This document shows positions 22,601-33,886 of a DNA stretch of 64,000 nt, piece by piece. The notes beneath the pieces are model-generated. The model was not told the DNA's origin. It searched no databases and saw only the letters and a program-made list of their open reading frames with translations. This stretch comes from Silene conica. Lineage: Eukaryota > Streptophyta > Magnoliopsida > Caryophyllales > Caryophyllaceae. The position numbers and the translations under genes were made by a program. The stretch lies in assembly GCA_029255685.2 (NCBI GenBank), contig CM055318.2, positions 2,237,001 through 2,301,000 of the forward strand, read 5' to 3'. Numbering within the stretch: the first letter of the stretch is position 1; each line of letters opens with the position of its first letter.

Positions 22601-25600
22601 CCCACGTCACAAACTTATGTCGAATTTAGCCTGTTTATTTGTAAATCGTCTGTCTTACTTATTACGATCATAAGCTTGTAATCTCTCATAACTTTCTCTT
22701 ATTTGCCTTCCTTCCTTGCCTTCTTACTTATAAGCGTGTCTCACGTCACAAACTTGTGTATTTAGCCTGTTCATTTGTGAATTCCCCGTGTTACGATCAC
22801 GAGCTTGTAATCTCGCGTAACTTTATGTTATTTGCCTTCCCTCCTTGCCTTCTCACTTATAAACGTGTTTCATGTCACAAACTTGTGTCGGATTTAGCTG
22901 GTTCATTTTTAATCCCGAATATCCCGTTTGGTGAAATTACCGATTTACCCCTGTCTACACTTATTGACCAAAACCTTTTCAACTTTTTTTCATGCATTTT
23001 CGTCTCGTCTTCCTTCCTTTCAGACAACCTAACCCCACCCAGAAACCTCAACATTCATCAATCACACACGCATTTTATCATCTCCTCATTCACTAAAAAC
23101 CCCAATTGTGGGTTTTAATTATCAGTTACAAACCTCTAATTCCTTTATTTTCTTAAATTTTAATCACAAATTACTCATTAAATTCAACTGTTGAGCTACG
23201 AATTTGTAATTTTGTTTAAAAATTTATCAAATACCCATTTCCCAGAATCATAAATTTTGATCTGGGTATCAATTATTTCCCCAAAATTTCATCAATTTAG
23301 CTATAATTCCGTGAATTAATATAATTGTGATTTGGTCAACAGAAGTCAACGGCAATGGACCTCTTCCACAACGCGAAAGCAGTACGTCTAAAGTCACACC
23401 ATGATAAGTACTTAATCGCTGAAGATGACGAAGAATCCGTTACGCAAGATCGAAACGGGTCGGGTCGAAATGCTAGGTGGACAGTAGAATTCGTTGGTGA
23501 TCGTTCAATTCGGTTAAAAAGTAGTTATGGAAAGTACTTGACCGCTACGACGCACGCGTTTTTGCTTGGTATGACGGGGAAACGGGTTCAGCAAACGGGT
23601 CAAAGGAAACCCGGCCCGAGTGTGGAGTGGGAGCCACTTAAGGCCGGGTCACAGACCCGGTTGCGGACCCGAGAAGGGAGTTATTTAAGGGCTAATGGTG
23701 GGTTGCCACCGTGGCGGAATTCGATTACTCATGACTTGCCACATAGGACTGCCACGCAGGATTGGGTGCTTTGGGATGTTGATATTGTTGAGATTTTGGA
23801 TCATAATGTGGATGGGATTGGTGGGAAGGTTCAGGAACCGGGTCCGGGTCGGGTTGGGAAGCAGGATGAGCCAAGTCGGGTTCAGGTTCAGGCTCAGGCT
23901 CAAGCTCAGGTTGTACATTCGGAATCATTTGGGTCTGAGTCGGAGTCGGGTTCGGTTTCAGCTGGATCAAACAGATATCAGAGGCAAGAGGTATGGAGTT
24001 CTGTTCTTTTTGTTTGTAATGTTTTTGTTTACTTTTGCAACAGTTGTGTTATTAAATTATGAGTTTTGTCGTTCCCACGCGGCGGGCTTATAGAATTAGG
24101 TGCATGAGACCGGCTCATAAGCAAGTGAGGTTCCGTCCTAAGACCATATTTATCATCGTTACTGCAGCCCTACTTAAACCTAGTTTATGCATTAAAATAC
24201 TAATATATACGAGTACTTCTTAACCTACCTAATAAACCTAGTTCCTCATTTTGTTATTTTATCAAGCCCTAGTTAAACCTAAGAATTTCGACATTATTTT
24301 TGGTTAAATTGGAATTACGTATGAGGACTGTATGCAAATACCTAGTTCCTAAACATGTTCCACCAGGTCCATTTCAGACCACTTGGAACGAAACTAGTTC
24401 CTATAATTTATTTTACTTAACTTTAAAACATATGGGAAGAGATCTCAACAAGTTTGATTGTGTTTTGAAGTTGGTTGGATTGTTTTGATTGGATTAGTGT
24501 CAATAGTTTGTGTTAGAACATGCATACGGAAGAGAGACGGACCACTCGGCAACGTAAGGGAGTTTTTATCCTAAAACCAATTGGTAACAGGAGGAGTAGC
24601 GGTAGCGCCCTTGATTATAAACTAGTCAAATCTCTCTTTCTCGGACAACGTGAGACACTCACTTGTGGGAAGTTTCTATTCTAATTTCTAATAGTTTGGC
24701 TGAATTTGATAAGTAGCATGCACTCATTTGTAATGTTCGTCTTCTGTTTTTCCGTTCAGTCGAGGAAGATTAATGTTGCGAATGAAATAATGAAATGACA
24801 CAAACTGATACGGCATCTTGTATTCATCTTATGTAGCCGTTCACGGCTAGGAGGGTTTAACACGATAGTAACATATATTGATGAGGGGAAGTTGGTTGGA
24901 TTTTTGGTTTGGATTAGTGTTAATAGTTAGCAAGAAGCTGAATTTGGTAACTATGGAGTAGCATGCAGTCATGCTGTCATTTGCGATGTTCTTCTGTTGT
25001 TCCTTTTGATAAGACGGGTAGGCGTGAGGGGAAAATTATATTTACCTCTGTGTAGTTAATGGACATTAAAATTGCGAAATAAAAGACGAACTGATAAATA
25101 TACCATCTTGAATTCATCTAATGTGAGCATTCTGTTGTTGTAAGCCGTGTGGATCTTTTATATACGATAATGTATTCTTCTGTCCTATTTGAATGAGTGT
25201 TGTATGGGTTTGAGTATTGAATGAGGGACGGAAAATGTTGTATGGGTTTGAGTACTGAATGGCTTTTTGGTACTTCGCTTTGGTTTTTTGCAGTCGAGTG
25301 ACTCGGGGACTTACTCACCGCCTAAGCCAGATGGTAGGCTCATCTACTACCATATTGCCGATGACTATGGTGATGTAAATGAAAGCGCGGAGGGATGGTC
25401 GTTTATGTTCAAGGGTCATAATGTTGCAGAGCTGAGTCACAAACTGGAAGAGGAGACAGGGCTTGAAGATATCTTTGTATGCACACGTAGCCCTCTAAAT
25501 GGAAAGTTATATCCCTTGCGCTTGCAGTTGCCTCCAAATATTACAACCATGCACGTCGTTGTGGTTCCATCTACATCAAGATGTAAGTTTTGCTTCTCTT

Positions 25601-26489
25601 ATCCCTTTGCTTCCGCTTGTTCAGTGATGATACTAGAAAATAGAAACCCGTGCCTTTGTCAGGCTCGTCTCAGCTTGCGTGCTTTGTTTTTGCCTTTGAG
25701 TCCACAGTCCTCTTTGCTTCTTTGCATATTTTACGGATGAAAGAACTTCTCTTCCATGTTAGCACAGTTGAAGGATGTGAGTCGATAAGGATAAGTTGTA
25801 AGGCTACTTGAGTGTTGGTCATAATGTTATAACGGAAGCACAGAGAAAGATAAAAACAAACAGTAAAGAACAATACGCACAGATTTACGTGGTTCACTAA
25901 CGGTGTGTTAGCTACGTCCACAGGGCAGAAGAGAGAGAGTTTTTTTAATGTGAGGAGTTTTTCAGATTACAGATTACAGATTACAGATTACAGAACGGTA
26001 TATTGTGATATGATAACTGCTAGGGTAGAGAGATTACAGAGTACAGATTCAGAACGGTATATTTACGAGACCCCGCACAGTCGTTCGAAGCGGCGACTAA
26101 CAAATTCAAGGCATAGATCCAACACATAATTTTCGTTATTGATGTGTAAAGTTGCGTACATGATACATATGATGCCCCTTACCTTTTATATGATGGAGCA
26201 TTAGGGTAATCTTGTCTCTTTACCATGGTAACTCATGGGTCATGACTCACGAGTCACGACCCATTGCGATCGAGTTATAAAGGTTTTGAAAGCCACGACG
26301 AATGCATGTTTAGGTGGTAATGGCCACATTTATAAGGTCATAATCAATTTCCAGAATTTCAAGATCAAATCTCAAACCGAGATTTACTACCATGGTTTTA
26401 ACCGCATATATCATGACTAATTATGAACGTTTTTGCTTGATTTTGATTCTTCAGTGGCCGACGACTTTGCAAAAGTTGGAATCTTATAA
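19648..26489 (+). CDS. Two-domain DUF569 (fascin-like, 'actin cross-linking') protein
   Basis: Four exons: 19648-20244, 23343-23990, 25294-25582 and 26455-26489, giving 522 aa. Domain 1 (residues about 1-150) has GAVKLRSHLEKYLV, FLLGMTGRRV, PPWRNSVTHD and NWVLWDIE. Domain 2 (from residue 204) repeats the pattern with KAVRLKSHHDKYLI, FLLGMTGKRV, PPWRNSITHD and DWVLWDV. A Gln/Ala/Ser-rich linker follows, then a C-terminal domain (from about 416) with GRLIYYHIADDYG, LEEETGLEDIFVCTRSPLNG and LYPLRLQLPP. DUF569 folds as a fascin-like beta-trefoil; actin binding is annotated by similarity and not proven. The 3.1-kb intron 1 hides the link: the acceptor at 23341-23342 puts KSTA in phase before the internal Met at 23355. 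From memory AT1G27100 has this two-domain layout and about 519 aa. Confidence 0.87.
20330..20505. mobile_element. Stowaway-like MITE in DUF569 intron 1
   Basis: 176 bp between TA dinucleotides. The inverted ends are CCTTCCGAGTCGGAGTGTTGGTTC-like on the left and GAACCAACACTCGACTCGGA then GGGAG on the right. The left tip has diverged from the canonical CTCCCTCCG. Confidence 0.78.
22330..22890 (+). repeat. Minisatellite in DUF569 intron 1 (~129-145-bp unit, 4 copies)
   Basis: Each copy has AAGCTTGTAATCTCTCACAA, CTTATTTGCCTTTCTTCCTT, TTCTCACTTATAAGCGTGTC and TTTGTAAATCGTCTGTCTTA. The GCTTGTAATCTC anchor recurs near 22389, 22534, 22673 and 22802. Confidence 0.9.
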
Positions 26490-27763
26490 TGAGACGAGTC
26501 TATTCAAGATGAGCATAGGCAGATTTTTAGCAACGAGTGTACAGTTCCCAGTTATATTTATGCACATATCCGCAAAACACTACTACTCCGTATTATTCAA
26601 GGTGAAATGCAGTAGACGCTAGTAATGTAGTATTATCAGGGTCGACCATCACGCTTCTCTGCAAGTCGGTTTTCTTACCGTCGTCTCAGACTACTTGATA
26701 CTGGAAAGTGGAAATGTTCCCTGCAAGAAGCTTTTGCTAATTCTTTCGTATGTTTGACTGCGGTTTGATCATTTGTGTAATGTTTATTCCTTTGTGCGTT
26801 TGGATTGGGATTTAGATGGTTTTGTATAGTTATTAAGTTCGGAATTTTCTTAATTTTAGCTCTCGTTTATACCTATTGAGTCCTTTTGATTCGAGTATCT
26901 TCTTATTGACATCGTCACTGAGCTCTAAGCCTGCATTTTGTTTACAATGCGGGGTTTCATAGGCATGCTCGACAGTCGACACAAAATCTAGAGCTTCCTA
27001 AATGAATTCTGCTCGGGCAAGAAGGTCAATAAGGCCCAATTGAGTAGGTGACTATGTTAGAGTAGGCAATCGGCCACTTCCATTGGTTATGAGTCGATTA
27101 AAGCAAGTCGAGTTCTATCGGGTTCAGGTTGTGTCGGGTTCTAACTCATCGGTAGAGTGGGGTTTGGTGCAGGTCAATTTCGAGCCAGGATATTAATTTG
27201 GTACCAACAAATATTATTTTACATATATCGCAACTATTTTTATCGGTCCCGTCTTTTAGTATCACACTCATGTAATACAAATAGCATTTTGGACCAATTT
27301 ATCAATTTGTAATTAGTCTCCTAATAAATTTATTCAGAGACCGTCTCGAGAGACCTACTCCTTTCGTTATTCGGCTTATTCACCTTATGTCTTCGAGTAA
27401 TTATCTTTTGGTTTAAATGCTTATAGTGAACCAAGAAAAGGTAAAAAAACGCAAAATCTATATTTATTTGGTTTTGATTTTGCAACGTTTCTTTTACGAG
27501 AGTTGGTAAGGAAAGCTAAATTAGTCATCTCAACTTATATTAGTCATCTCAACTTATATTGGATCAGTTCGAGTAAAATGCGTATGTAGAAGAGCAATAT
27601 CCAAAAAAATACGTGGATAACTCGACTAAAATACATTTAAAGGATTGACTCGAAAACCATCCAAATGTAAATGTTACTGATCGATTCGATTATTAGAGGG
27701 AGTATGAAAGAATACATGATTTGCTATGCACAATTTACATACAGTACATTATTACCAAAGGTT
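26490..27763. other. Spacer between convergent DUF569 and CRR28 genes
   Basis: The two genes converge here. The spacer holds the 3' flank of each, a degraded copy of part of the CRR28 coding sequence (26885-27050) and a short tandem duplication near 27524 (TTAGTCATCTCAACTTATAT twice). No other gene was seen. Confidence 0.6.
26885..27050 (-). pseudogene. Degraded fragment of CRR28-type PPR coding sequence
   Basis: Clear similarity to 28295-28475 of the neighbouring PPR gene. Shared stretches are GATTCGAGTATCTT, GAGCTCTAAGCCTGCATT (one mismatch), GGGTTTCATAGGCATGCTCG and CCTGCTCGGGCAAG-like. About 29 bases around GCAACAAGCATCTAAAAGAC are missing, and further substitutions and an insertion break the frame. 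Fainter matches extend to about 27130 (AAGTCGAGTTCTATCG). It lies about 700 bp downstream of the intact gene's stop codon in the same orientation. Confidence 0.85.
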
Positions 27764-29578
27764 CTACCAATAATCAGAACAAGAACAAGCTCCATCCCTA
27801 AAATGGTGGAAACGAACTCGATCTCTCACAATGATCTCGACATCAAAGAGCTTAGATATCAGCTTTGTAACTTCATGGCAGTCGTTGCAGACACGAAGGT
27901 TCTTGAATACACGAATTGGCACACCGTGTTCCAAATGTAGAAGTCCATAAGCAATAGCAAATCTTTCACTATGAAGCTTAAGAGCGTCTTTCTTACTGTT
28001 TTCATCTTCATCGTCGACTAAGGGTGCTTGTGAAAGGTCGCTCTTATATCCTACTGACTCGAGTCTCTTACTTATCATCTCCAAGACTTTGTATATGTCT
28101 TTTCGTTCTGGATGAGACGTGTCCCCTGCGAAAAATTCATGGTTAACTCCATTAATCTCCAAGGAGCTACAGCCGGGTTCTTTCCTTATGCCCTTATCGG
28201 TCATTAACTGGCGGATTAAACCAACATTGTTCCATCGAGCAGCCGAGGCATAAACTTGGGAGAGGAGCACATAAACTCCACTAGAAGTAACATCCTCTGA
28301 TTCGAGTATCTTGTTAGCAAGCTGTTCACTAAGCTCTAAGCCTACATTCTGCTTGCAACAAGCATCTAAAAGACTTCTCCATATTACAATGTCGGGTTTC
28401 ATAGGCATGCTCGACACAAGATCTAGGGCTTCATAAATGAATCCTGCTCGGGCAAGGAGATCAACAAGGCAACCATAGTGCTCAAGTCGAGGTTCAATCG
28501 AGTAATCCTTCACCATCTTGTCGAAGTACTCCCGGCCCAATTCCACCATGCCGCCATGGTTACACGCACTCAAAATGCCAACAAAAGTGACCGAATTTGG
28601 GATTAATCCTTCAACCTTAGCCATTTCGTCAAAATACTCCAATGCCAATTTCGACAGTCCGTGTATAGCAAGTCCTAGAATCATCGAATTCCACGAGTTA
28701 ATGTCGCGTCTAACCATCCTGTCAAACACTTGTATAGCCAACTCCAACATCCCACATTTGCAATACATTTCCACCAATGCATTGTTCAACAACACATCAT
28801 TACCAATCTTACCATCGCAACCCCTCAAAACATACGCATGAACCCAAATACCCGATGACAAAGCTCCTAAACCAGCGCAACCCGTCACCACGCTCTTCAA
28901 CGTATACCCATCAGGCTCAAATTCCCCCTGCATACTGCGAAACAACCTCAACGCCGCATCAAACTCCCCCGACACAACCAGCCCATCAATCATCGCATTC
29001 CACGACACAACACTTCTCTCAGGCATTCCATCAAACACCTTCCGTGCACAACCCACCTCGCCACACGACGCATAAAAATGGATCAAACTGTTATTAACAT
29101 AAACATCCGACCAAAACCCAAGTTTAAAAACATGCGCATGAGCCTGTTTCCCGCCAAAATGATCAAACAAATACGCACACGCCTTAAGAACAAACGGAAA
29201 AGTATGTTTATCAGGTATAACTTGACCTACACGCAACATATCACAATAAACCCTAAATGCAACCCTTTTGTGTAATTGACTGTGAGCGCAAGCTCGGATT
29301 AGAGTGTTCGACATGAAAGTATTCGGGTTTTCAATGGTGTCGAAAAGGCGAAACGCGTACCGAATGTCGGAAAAAGAGGTGTAGCAATGGAGGAGTCTAC
29401 TTTGGAGGAAGTGGAGGTGAGTGGGGTGGTGGAAAGGTGTTGTGCGGAGGGTTTGAGCGTGGAGTTGCTTGAGATTAGCCATGGTGGTGCATTGGTTGAG
29501 GAGGGATAAGAGGTCGCCATGGTTTTTGCTGTGGTTGATGTGAGGTGGTGGATTGTTAGTTGGGTACGTTAGGAGCAT
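27764..29578 (-). CDS. CRR28: PPR-DYW organelle RNA editing factor, CRR28-like
   Basis: Intronless, 604 aa. PPR (PLS-type) repeats run from about residue 60 to 430, for example DVYVNNSLIHFYASCGEVGCARKVFD-type and VVSWNAMIDG units. E and E+ motifs follow (EPGCSSLEING, HEFFAGDTSHP). The C-terminal DYW deaminase domain has the HSERFAIAYG zinc/Glu site, CNDCHEVTK, and the final SCSDYW. In Arabidopsis, CRR28 edits plastid ndhB and ndhD transcripts and is needed for NDH complex activity. The assignment rests on close resemblance, from memory, across the E, E+ and DYW parts. The N-terminus is Pro/His/Thr-rich and a transit peptide is not obvious, so the true start could differ. Confidence 0.9.
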   Translation of the reverse strand: MLLTYPTNNPPPHINHSKNHGDLLSLLNQCTTMANLKQLHAQTLRTTPFHHPTHLHFLQSRLLHCYTSFSDIRYAFRLFDTIENPNTFMSNTLIRACAHSQLHKRVAFRVYCDMLRVGQVIPDKHTFPFVLKACAYLFDHFGGKQAHAHVFKLGFWSDVYVNNSLIHFYASCGEVGCARKVFDGMPERSVVSWNAMIDGLVVSGEFDAALRLFRSMQGEFEPDGYTLKSVVTGCAGLGALSSGIWVHAYVLRGCDGKIGNDVLLNNALVEMYCKCGMLELAIQVFDRMVRRDINSWNSMILGLAIHGLSKLALEYFDEMAKVEGLIPNSVTFVGILSACNHGGMVELGREYFDKMVKDYSIEPRLEHYGCLVDLLARAGFIYEALDLVSSMPMKPDIVIWRSLLDACCKQNVGLELSEQLANKILESEDVTSSGVYVLLSQVYASAARWNNVGLIRQLMTDKGIRKEPGCSSLEINGVNHEFFAGDTSHPERKDIYKVLEMISKRLESVGYKSDLSQAPLVDDEDENSKKDALKLHSERFAIAYGLLHLEHGVPIRVFKNLRVCNDCHEVTKLISKLFDVEIIVRDRVRFHHFRDGACSCSDYW

Positions 29579-29761
29579 GGTTGATATCGAGTCGTGACGT
29601 TATCTCATTTTCCGTCCAGAAATTTTGATACGAGGAGTATTATGTACGTGGACTCGTTTTTTTGGGTGGGTTAAACTAAACGGCTCGAAATGAAATGAAA
29701 AACGATTATATTATAAAAATTGATGTGATTAACTTTTTTTTTGGAGCTGTAACATACGATC

Positions 29762-29983
29762 TTACAGGTTTATGGCTCGTTTCGCTAGGCGATGAGTCAC
29801 ATAGTTCAGGTTTTTATGAATAAAACTAAAGCTAATACAATTAAAAAGAGGTAAATTAGCTTCAGTGTCGAGAAGTATTCCTTGCGTCAAACGGTGTTCG
29901 TTATCTACTTCTGTGATCTGGAATAAGATTTGTAGGCAATCAAAAAACATGTCCAAATGTAGAAAACCATTAGCGCTAGCCAC
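29762..29983 (-). pseudogene. RNase H-like (RVT_3) fragment of a retroelement
   Basis: A 73-codon open frame ends with SFSFIHKNLNYVTHRLAKRA, which matches the C-terminal motif of plant RVT_3/RNase H-like domains (typically ...N.VAH.LAKRAL). Upstream are FFDCLQILFQI and LPLFNCI, also typical of that domain. No reverse transcriptase part is present, so it is an isolated relic just upstream of CRR28. Confidence 0.55.
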
Positions 29984-30068
29984 CGAATTGAATTCGAGTT
30001 TATTATTAAAACATCAAAACCAATTGATATAATCGCCTATTTACACTATACAAATTAAGATACCATCT

Positions 30069-31632
30069 CTCTAAAAGCTAAGAGAGGATAAAATTCTCTA
30101 AAATAAAAAAAAACGAACTCCTTCTTCCTTCTAACTCCTTCCTGTGTTCCACTACATCTGCCTCCCACCCATTTTACTTCCCCTACTTCACCCCTGGTCG
30201 CCGGAGATGTGGCTGTGCTTAGGCCCATCTCCGGCGAACATCGTCACGCTTCACTTGACTAGATACCATTTTCCTCCAAATTTTGTCCCTTTGTCTTCCG
30301 GAGTGAGATCTTTTTGTTGTCCCCTTTGTCTTGCTTTCATTGTGGTTTTATCCGTCTTTCATTCTTCAGCCCGGTCAGTGCGAGTTGTTCTTGTTTTGTG
30401 GGTTTCTAATCGACCGCCCCAATCGCTGCCTACCACGCCGTCACCGTCGCCGTCTTTTCATGTGTCTTGGTCCGGGATTCTACCTATGAGATGTTTCCCT
30501 TCCCCTCGCCCCTTCCCCCGTCTCCTATGGTAGTTCTTTTCTGTTGACACGATGGTCTTCATTCGTGTCGGTGGTCTCACTGGTTTGTTCGTGTTTGTGT
30601 TGGTCTCATGGTGGTTGTGCATGTCTCTGACTGTGTGTCCCCCCTCCCCTCGCCCCTTCCCCCACCAGTCGGTCTTTGCATGTTTATTTGGGTTCCATCC
30701 TTCTTTGCATGTCGCCTTTGGGGCTTGTGTAGCTGCCTTGGTCTGTGTCGGTATGTCCGGGTCGAAGTTGTGGTAAGGTTTGTGTTGGGTGGTTTGATTG
30801 GTTTGTCCTTGTTTGCTTTGTTGTCGGTGTTTCGTGTCTTTGTCTCATCTTTGGGTTTTGTTGGTGAAGATGGATGTCTTTATGTGTTAAGTTTGTCTTG
30901 GATCAGTGGGTTGTTCTATTCTTTTGTTGTCTGAGACTTGTTTGGTGTCTTTGTGCTAGTCAGTGTGGTTGTGTTGGTTTGGGTTGTGTTGTTTAGGGCT
31001 AGTTTGTGGTGTTGGGATGTTTGGATGTAGTTGTCCTCTTCCATTCTCAATGCTGATATTAAGCTTTATTTTGATATTATCACAAATAATCTCCTTTTAT
31101 GGGAGAGTGGAGACTTTCCAATAAGTATAGTTATATTCTATGGAATAATGGCCTTTCAAAGGCGTCATTGGTAGTGATTAAGCGTAGTGTTGGTGTTTGG
31201 TTAGTTTGGGGTTGCACTCTTATCCTTCTTATCAGTTTACTTGCTTTCTTGGGTTGGTCTTTGGACTGTTGGGATTGTTCTCCACGGTGTAGGAGTTTCA
31301 TCTCCTCTGAAGACAAGCTTGTTCAACTTGTTCTTCCTCTTTTCTTTTTACGCTCTTGTGGCGTAAGTGCACCTGGATCATCCTGTTGGCCTATGGGAGT
31401 TATTGGTACCGCTGATGACAAGGAAAAAGTTGTTCGTTGTCAATCTATTCTTCATCGTCCTACTCACGTCGCTTCCGTTTTCTCTATTGTAATTTTAAGT
31501 TTTCTATATGTATATGGCTTTGTTGTTCTAGATTTCCTAGTTGAGTCTCTAGTGCAACTCAGTCGTCTATCTAGTTTTGTAACGGTTAGGGTAATTTAAT
31601 TTACCCTTTTTCCACCTTGTCAAAAAAAAAAA
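30069..31632 (+). mobile_element. 1.56-kb poly(A) retroposon (non-autonomous, LINE-mobilised)
   Basis: It is flanked by a perfect 15-bp duplication AAATTAAGATACCAT (30054-30068 and 31633-31647) and ends in a poly(A) tail. This is the signature of target-primed reverse transcription. The 5' part is C/T-rich (CTCCTTCTTCCTTCTAACTC), the middle G/T-rich. Several open frames of 60-166 codons exist, but none shows a protein motif I recognise. There is no reverse transcriptase. It could be a non-autonomous LINE derivative or a retroposed non-coding or chimeric transcript. The intact duplication suggests a fairly recent insertion. Confidence 0.82.
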
Positions 31633-32361
31633 AAATTAAGATACCATACTAAACATAGCCACGGTTTATTTTTATGAACGTTATGGAATGTCATTTTCCA
31701 AATAAATTTATCTTACCAAAACTAAAAAAACATAAGCTATCGAGCTCAACATTTTTGTGACTGTTTGAGAGATGTTTCCGTGCATCAATGTGTAGTACAA
31801 ATTGCCAAAAAAACAAAACACAAAACAAGTGTTCGCCTTATCCTCATGAAGTTTAGAATTCAAAATCGGTGATTAAATGCGGGTTTAGCTCGGCAAGAGT
31901 CTGGTCAACGCTACCTTAATATGTGACTTACCAATGTAAAACAACTCCAGAATATATAAACGATAAAACTTTTTTGTACGACTCTCAGTCGAATGACCGA
32001 GTCTAATGTATTGTGCGAGAGATTATGATCTCCACAAAAAGCTTATTGGTGGCACAAGGATGTATACCAAAATAGGATAAGAGATTTGCATCGACATAAA
32101 TGGCTTCTTGTATAAAATAAAATAAAATGTATATAGGTCAAATTCTTATCTTAATATGTAGGACATGGCAATTTAAAACTACTTTTCCAATTTCTCAAAT
32201 CGAATTTATATTTGTGTATCCGTAAAATAATGAAAATTGATATGAATTACTTAGACAAAATGACACCATATGGTCCACTCTAAATGTTAAGTCTCACCCA
32301 CCCTTATATATTGATGCGACTCCTTCACCTTCCTTCTCAATTTACTTGCTAGTAGACTATA

Positions 32362-32669
32362 CGGCAGGTCTCTCTTGCGACGGATATATCCGTTACAAAT
32401 CTGTGACGGGTCAAGTATAATTATATGTTAGATAAAACAAGAACTAAACCGCCTCGCAAGTGTGGAGTCTGGTGGTTAAAACTTGGGTGAAATTCCCGGG
32501 AGATCCGGGAACAAGCCTCCCCAAGAGCAAAAGACTTCGAGTCTGTCGCACAGGTAGCGGCTGCAGTTTACCTCGTCACCTAAAAAAAAAAAGAACTAAA
32601 CCGCCTAGCGAGATAAAATAATTGTTTTTGGTTTTTATTTGACCCGTCCCTCAGAAATAAGAATTTGTG
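32362..32669. mobile_element. Mutator-like MITE split by a SINE
   Basis: The ends are CGGCAGGTCTCTCTTGCGAC and ...AAGAATTTGTG, flanked by a 9-bp duplication TAGACTATA (32353-32361 and 32670-32678). Its internal GACGGATATATCCG and GACGGGTCAA motifs place it with the 38785, 44050, 50195 and 63037 elements. A SINE interrupts it in the middle; without that insertion the MITE would be about 156 bp. Confidence 0.85.
32455..32590 (+). mobile_element. tRNA-derived SINE with poly(A) tail
   Basis: 136 bp flanked by a perfect 16-bp duplication AAGAACTAAACCGCCT (32439-32454 and 32591-32606) and ending in A11. Near the 5' end it has GTGGAGTCTGGTGGTTAAAA (A-box-like) and GGGTGAAATTCCCGGG (B-box-like). It sits inside a Mutator-like MITE and is the younger of the two. 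Confidence 0.88.
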
Positions 32670-33847
32670 TAGACTATATATTTCAAATCGATTGTCTCTT
32701 CATCTTAAAGATATTGGTTTTGTTTGTCGTCCTTGTCGTCTCCATTTAAGTTTTTTGTTGTACGGATTACAGATTACGGATTACGGATTCGGTTAAAAAG
32801 TGTTTTTTAAGGTTGGACTAGTTTGATAATAGAGTCTTTGGGAAAACACAAATTGAAGACGTTAGTATCCGTCTTTAGCTAAAGACGGGTTAAAAATGAC
32901 CCATTTGTATAAATAAGACAAACCTTTTATTCTTCCTTATGCCTTTTCATTTTTGTCTTATTAATGCAAATAAATATTATTTAACCGTTTTCATTTAAGA
33001 CGTATATATCCATTTGAAGGAAGACTAATTGTTGGAAAATTAGGACGGGAGATTGGATTGAATGGTAATCGGATTAGTTTGGTTTGGTTTGGTTTAAATG
33101 TTTGACAGATTAGGGGCCCGTTTGGTCAACCCTAGTTTACATGAAAATTTATGACATTATTTTAACTTGAATAATGCCCTGTTCTTTTGGACTTCAAGTC
33201 ACTTAACTTAAGTTCACTTCAGATCTTATAAGTTCAGTTCAGTTCAGTTCAGTTCCTATAAGTTCAGTTCAGTTCAGATCCTATAAGTTCAGTTCAGTTC
33301 AGTTCCTATAAGTTCAGTTCAGTTCCTATAAGTTCAGTTCAGTTCAGTTCAGTTCCTATAAGTTCAGTTCAGTTCAGTTCAGTTCAGTTCCTATAGGTTC
33401 AGTTCAGTTCAGTTCCTATAAGTTCAGTTCATATAAACTCAATTAAGAAAAATTATATACGTAATATTATTTTTAACAACCGATACAAATATTTCGCTTT
33501 AGTTATTCGATACACGTCATCTATAAAAAAAACAATTCATTAATAATTTACCCGTCTTTTACTCTCTAGTTAATGACAAACTATCATCCTCATCAATGCC
33601 AAAAAACAACAACTCATCATACGACGCCCTCACCCTCACCAATTGTCACTCTCCCATTAATCAGTTTCTTCATCACCATTGTTAGAGAAAATAAATGGTT
33701 AGAGAAAATTGTAATAGTGAATTATTTTTATCGTAATGTAATTGTAGTATAATGTATGAGCTATTAACAAGCCATTATATATAAAGTTGAAAATATTTTA
33801 AACTACCTTGTGTTTTAGACTAATTTTTTATCAATGTCATTTATTAG

Positions 33848-33884
<37 letters not shown>
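33848..33884. repeat. (TAA)n microsatellite, left of captured fragment
   Basis: About twelve ATA/TAA trinucleotides in a row, directly before the coding-like fragment at 33887. Confidence 0.93.

Positions 33885-33886
<2 letters not shown>

Noticed and set aside
23355..24062. A separate single-domain DUF569 gene starting at 23355
   Set aside because: The upstream acceptor and four in-frame codons join it to the exon at 19648-20244, giving a full-length two-domain protein.
30144..31599. Plus-strand frames of up to 166 codons between 30144 and 31599
   Set aside because: They sit inside a poly(A) retroposon, have odd Val/Phe/Cys-rich composition and show no domain motif.
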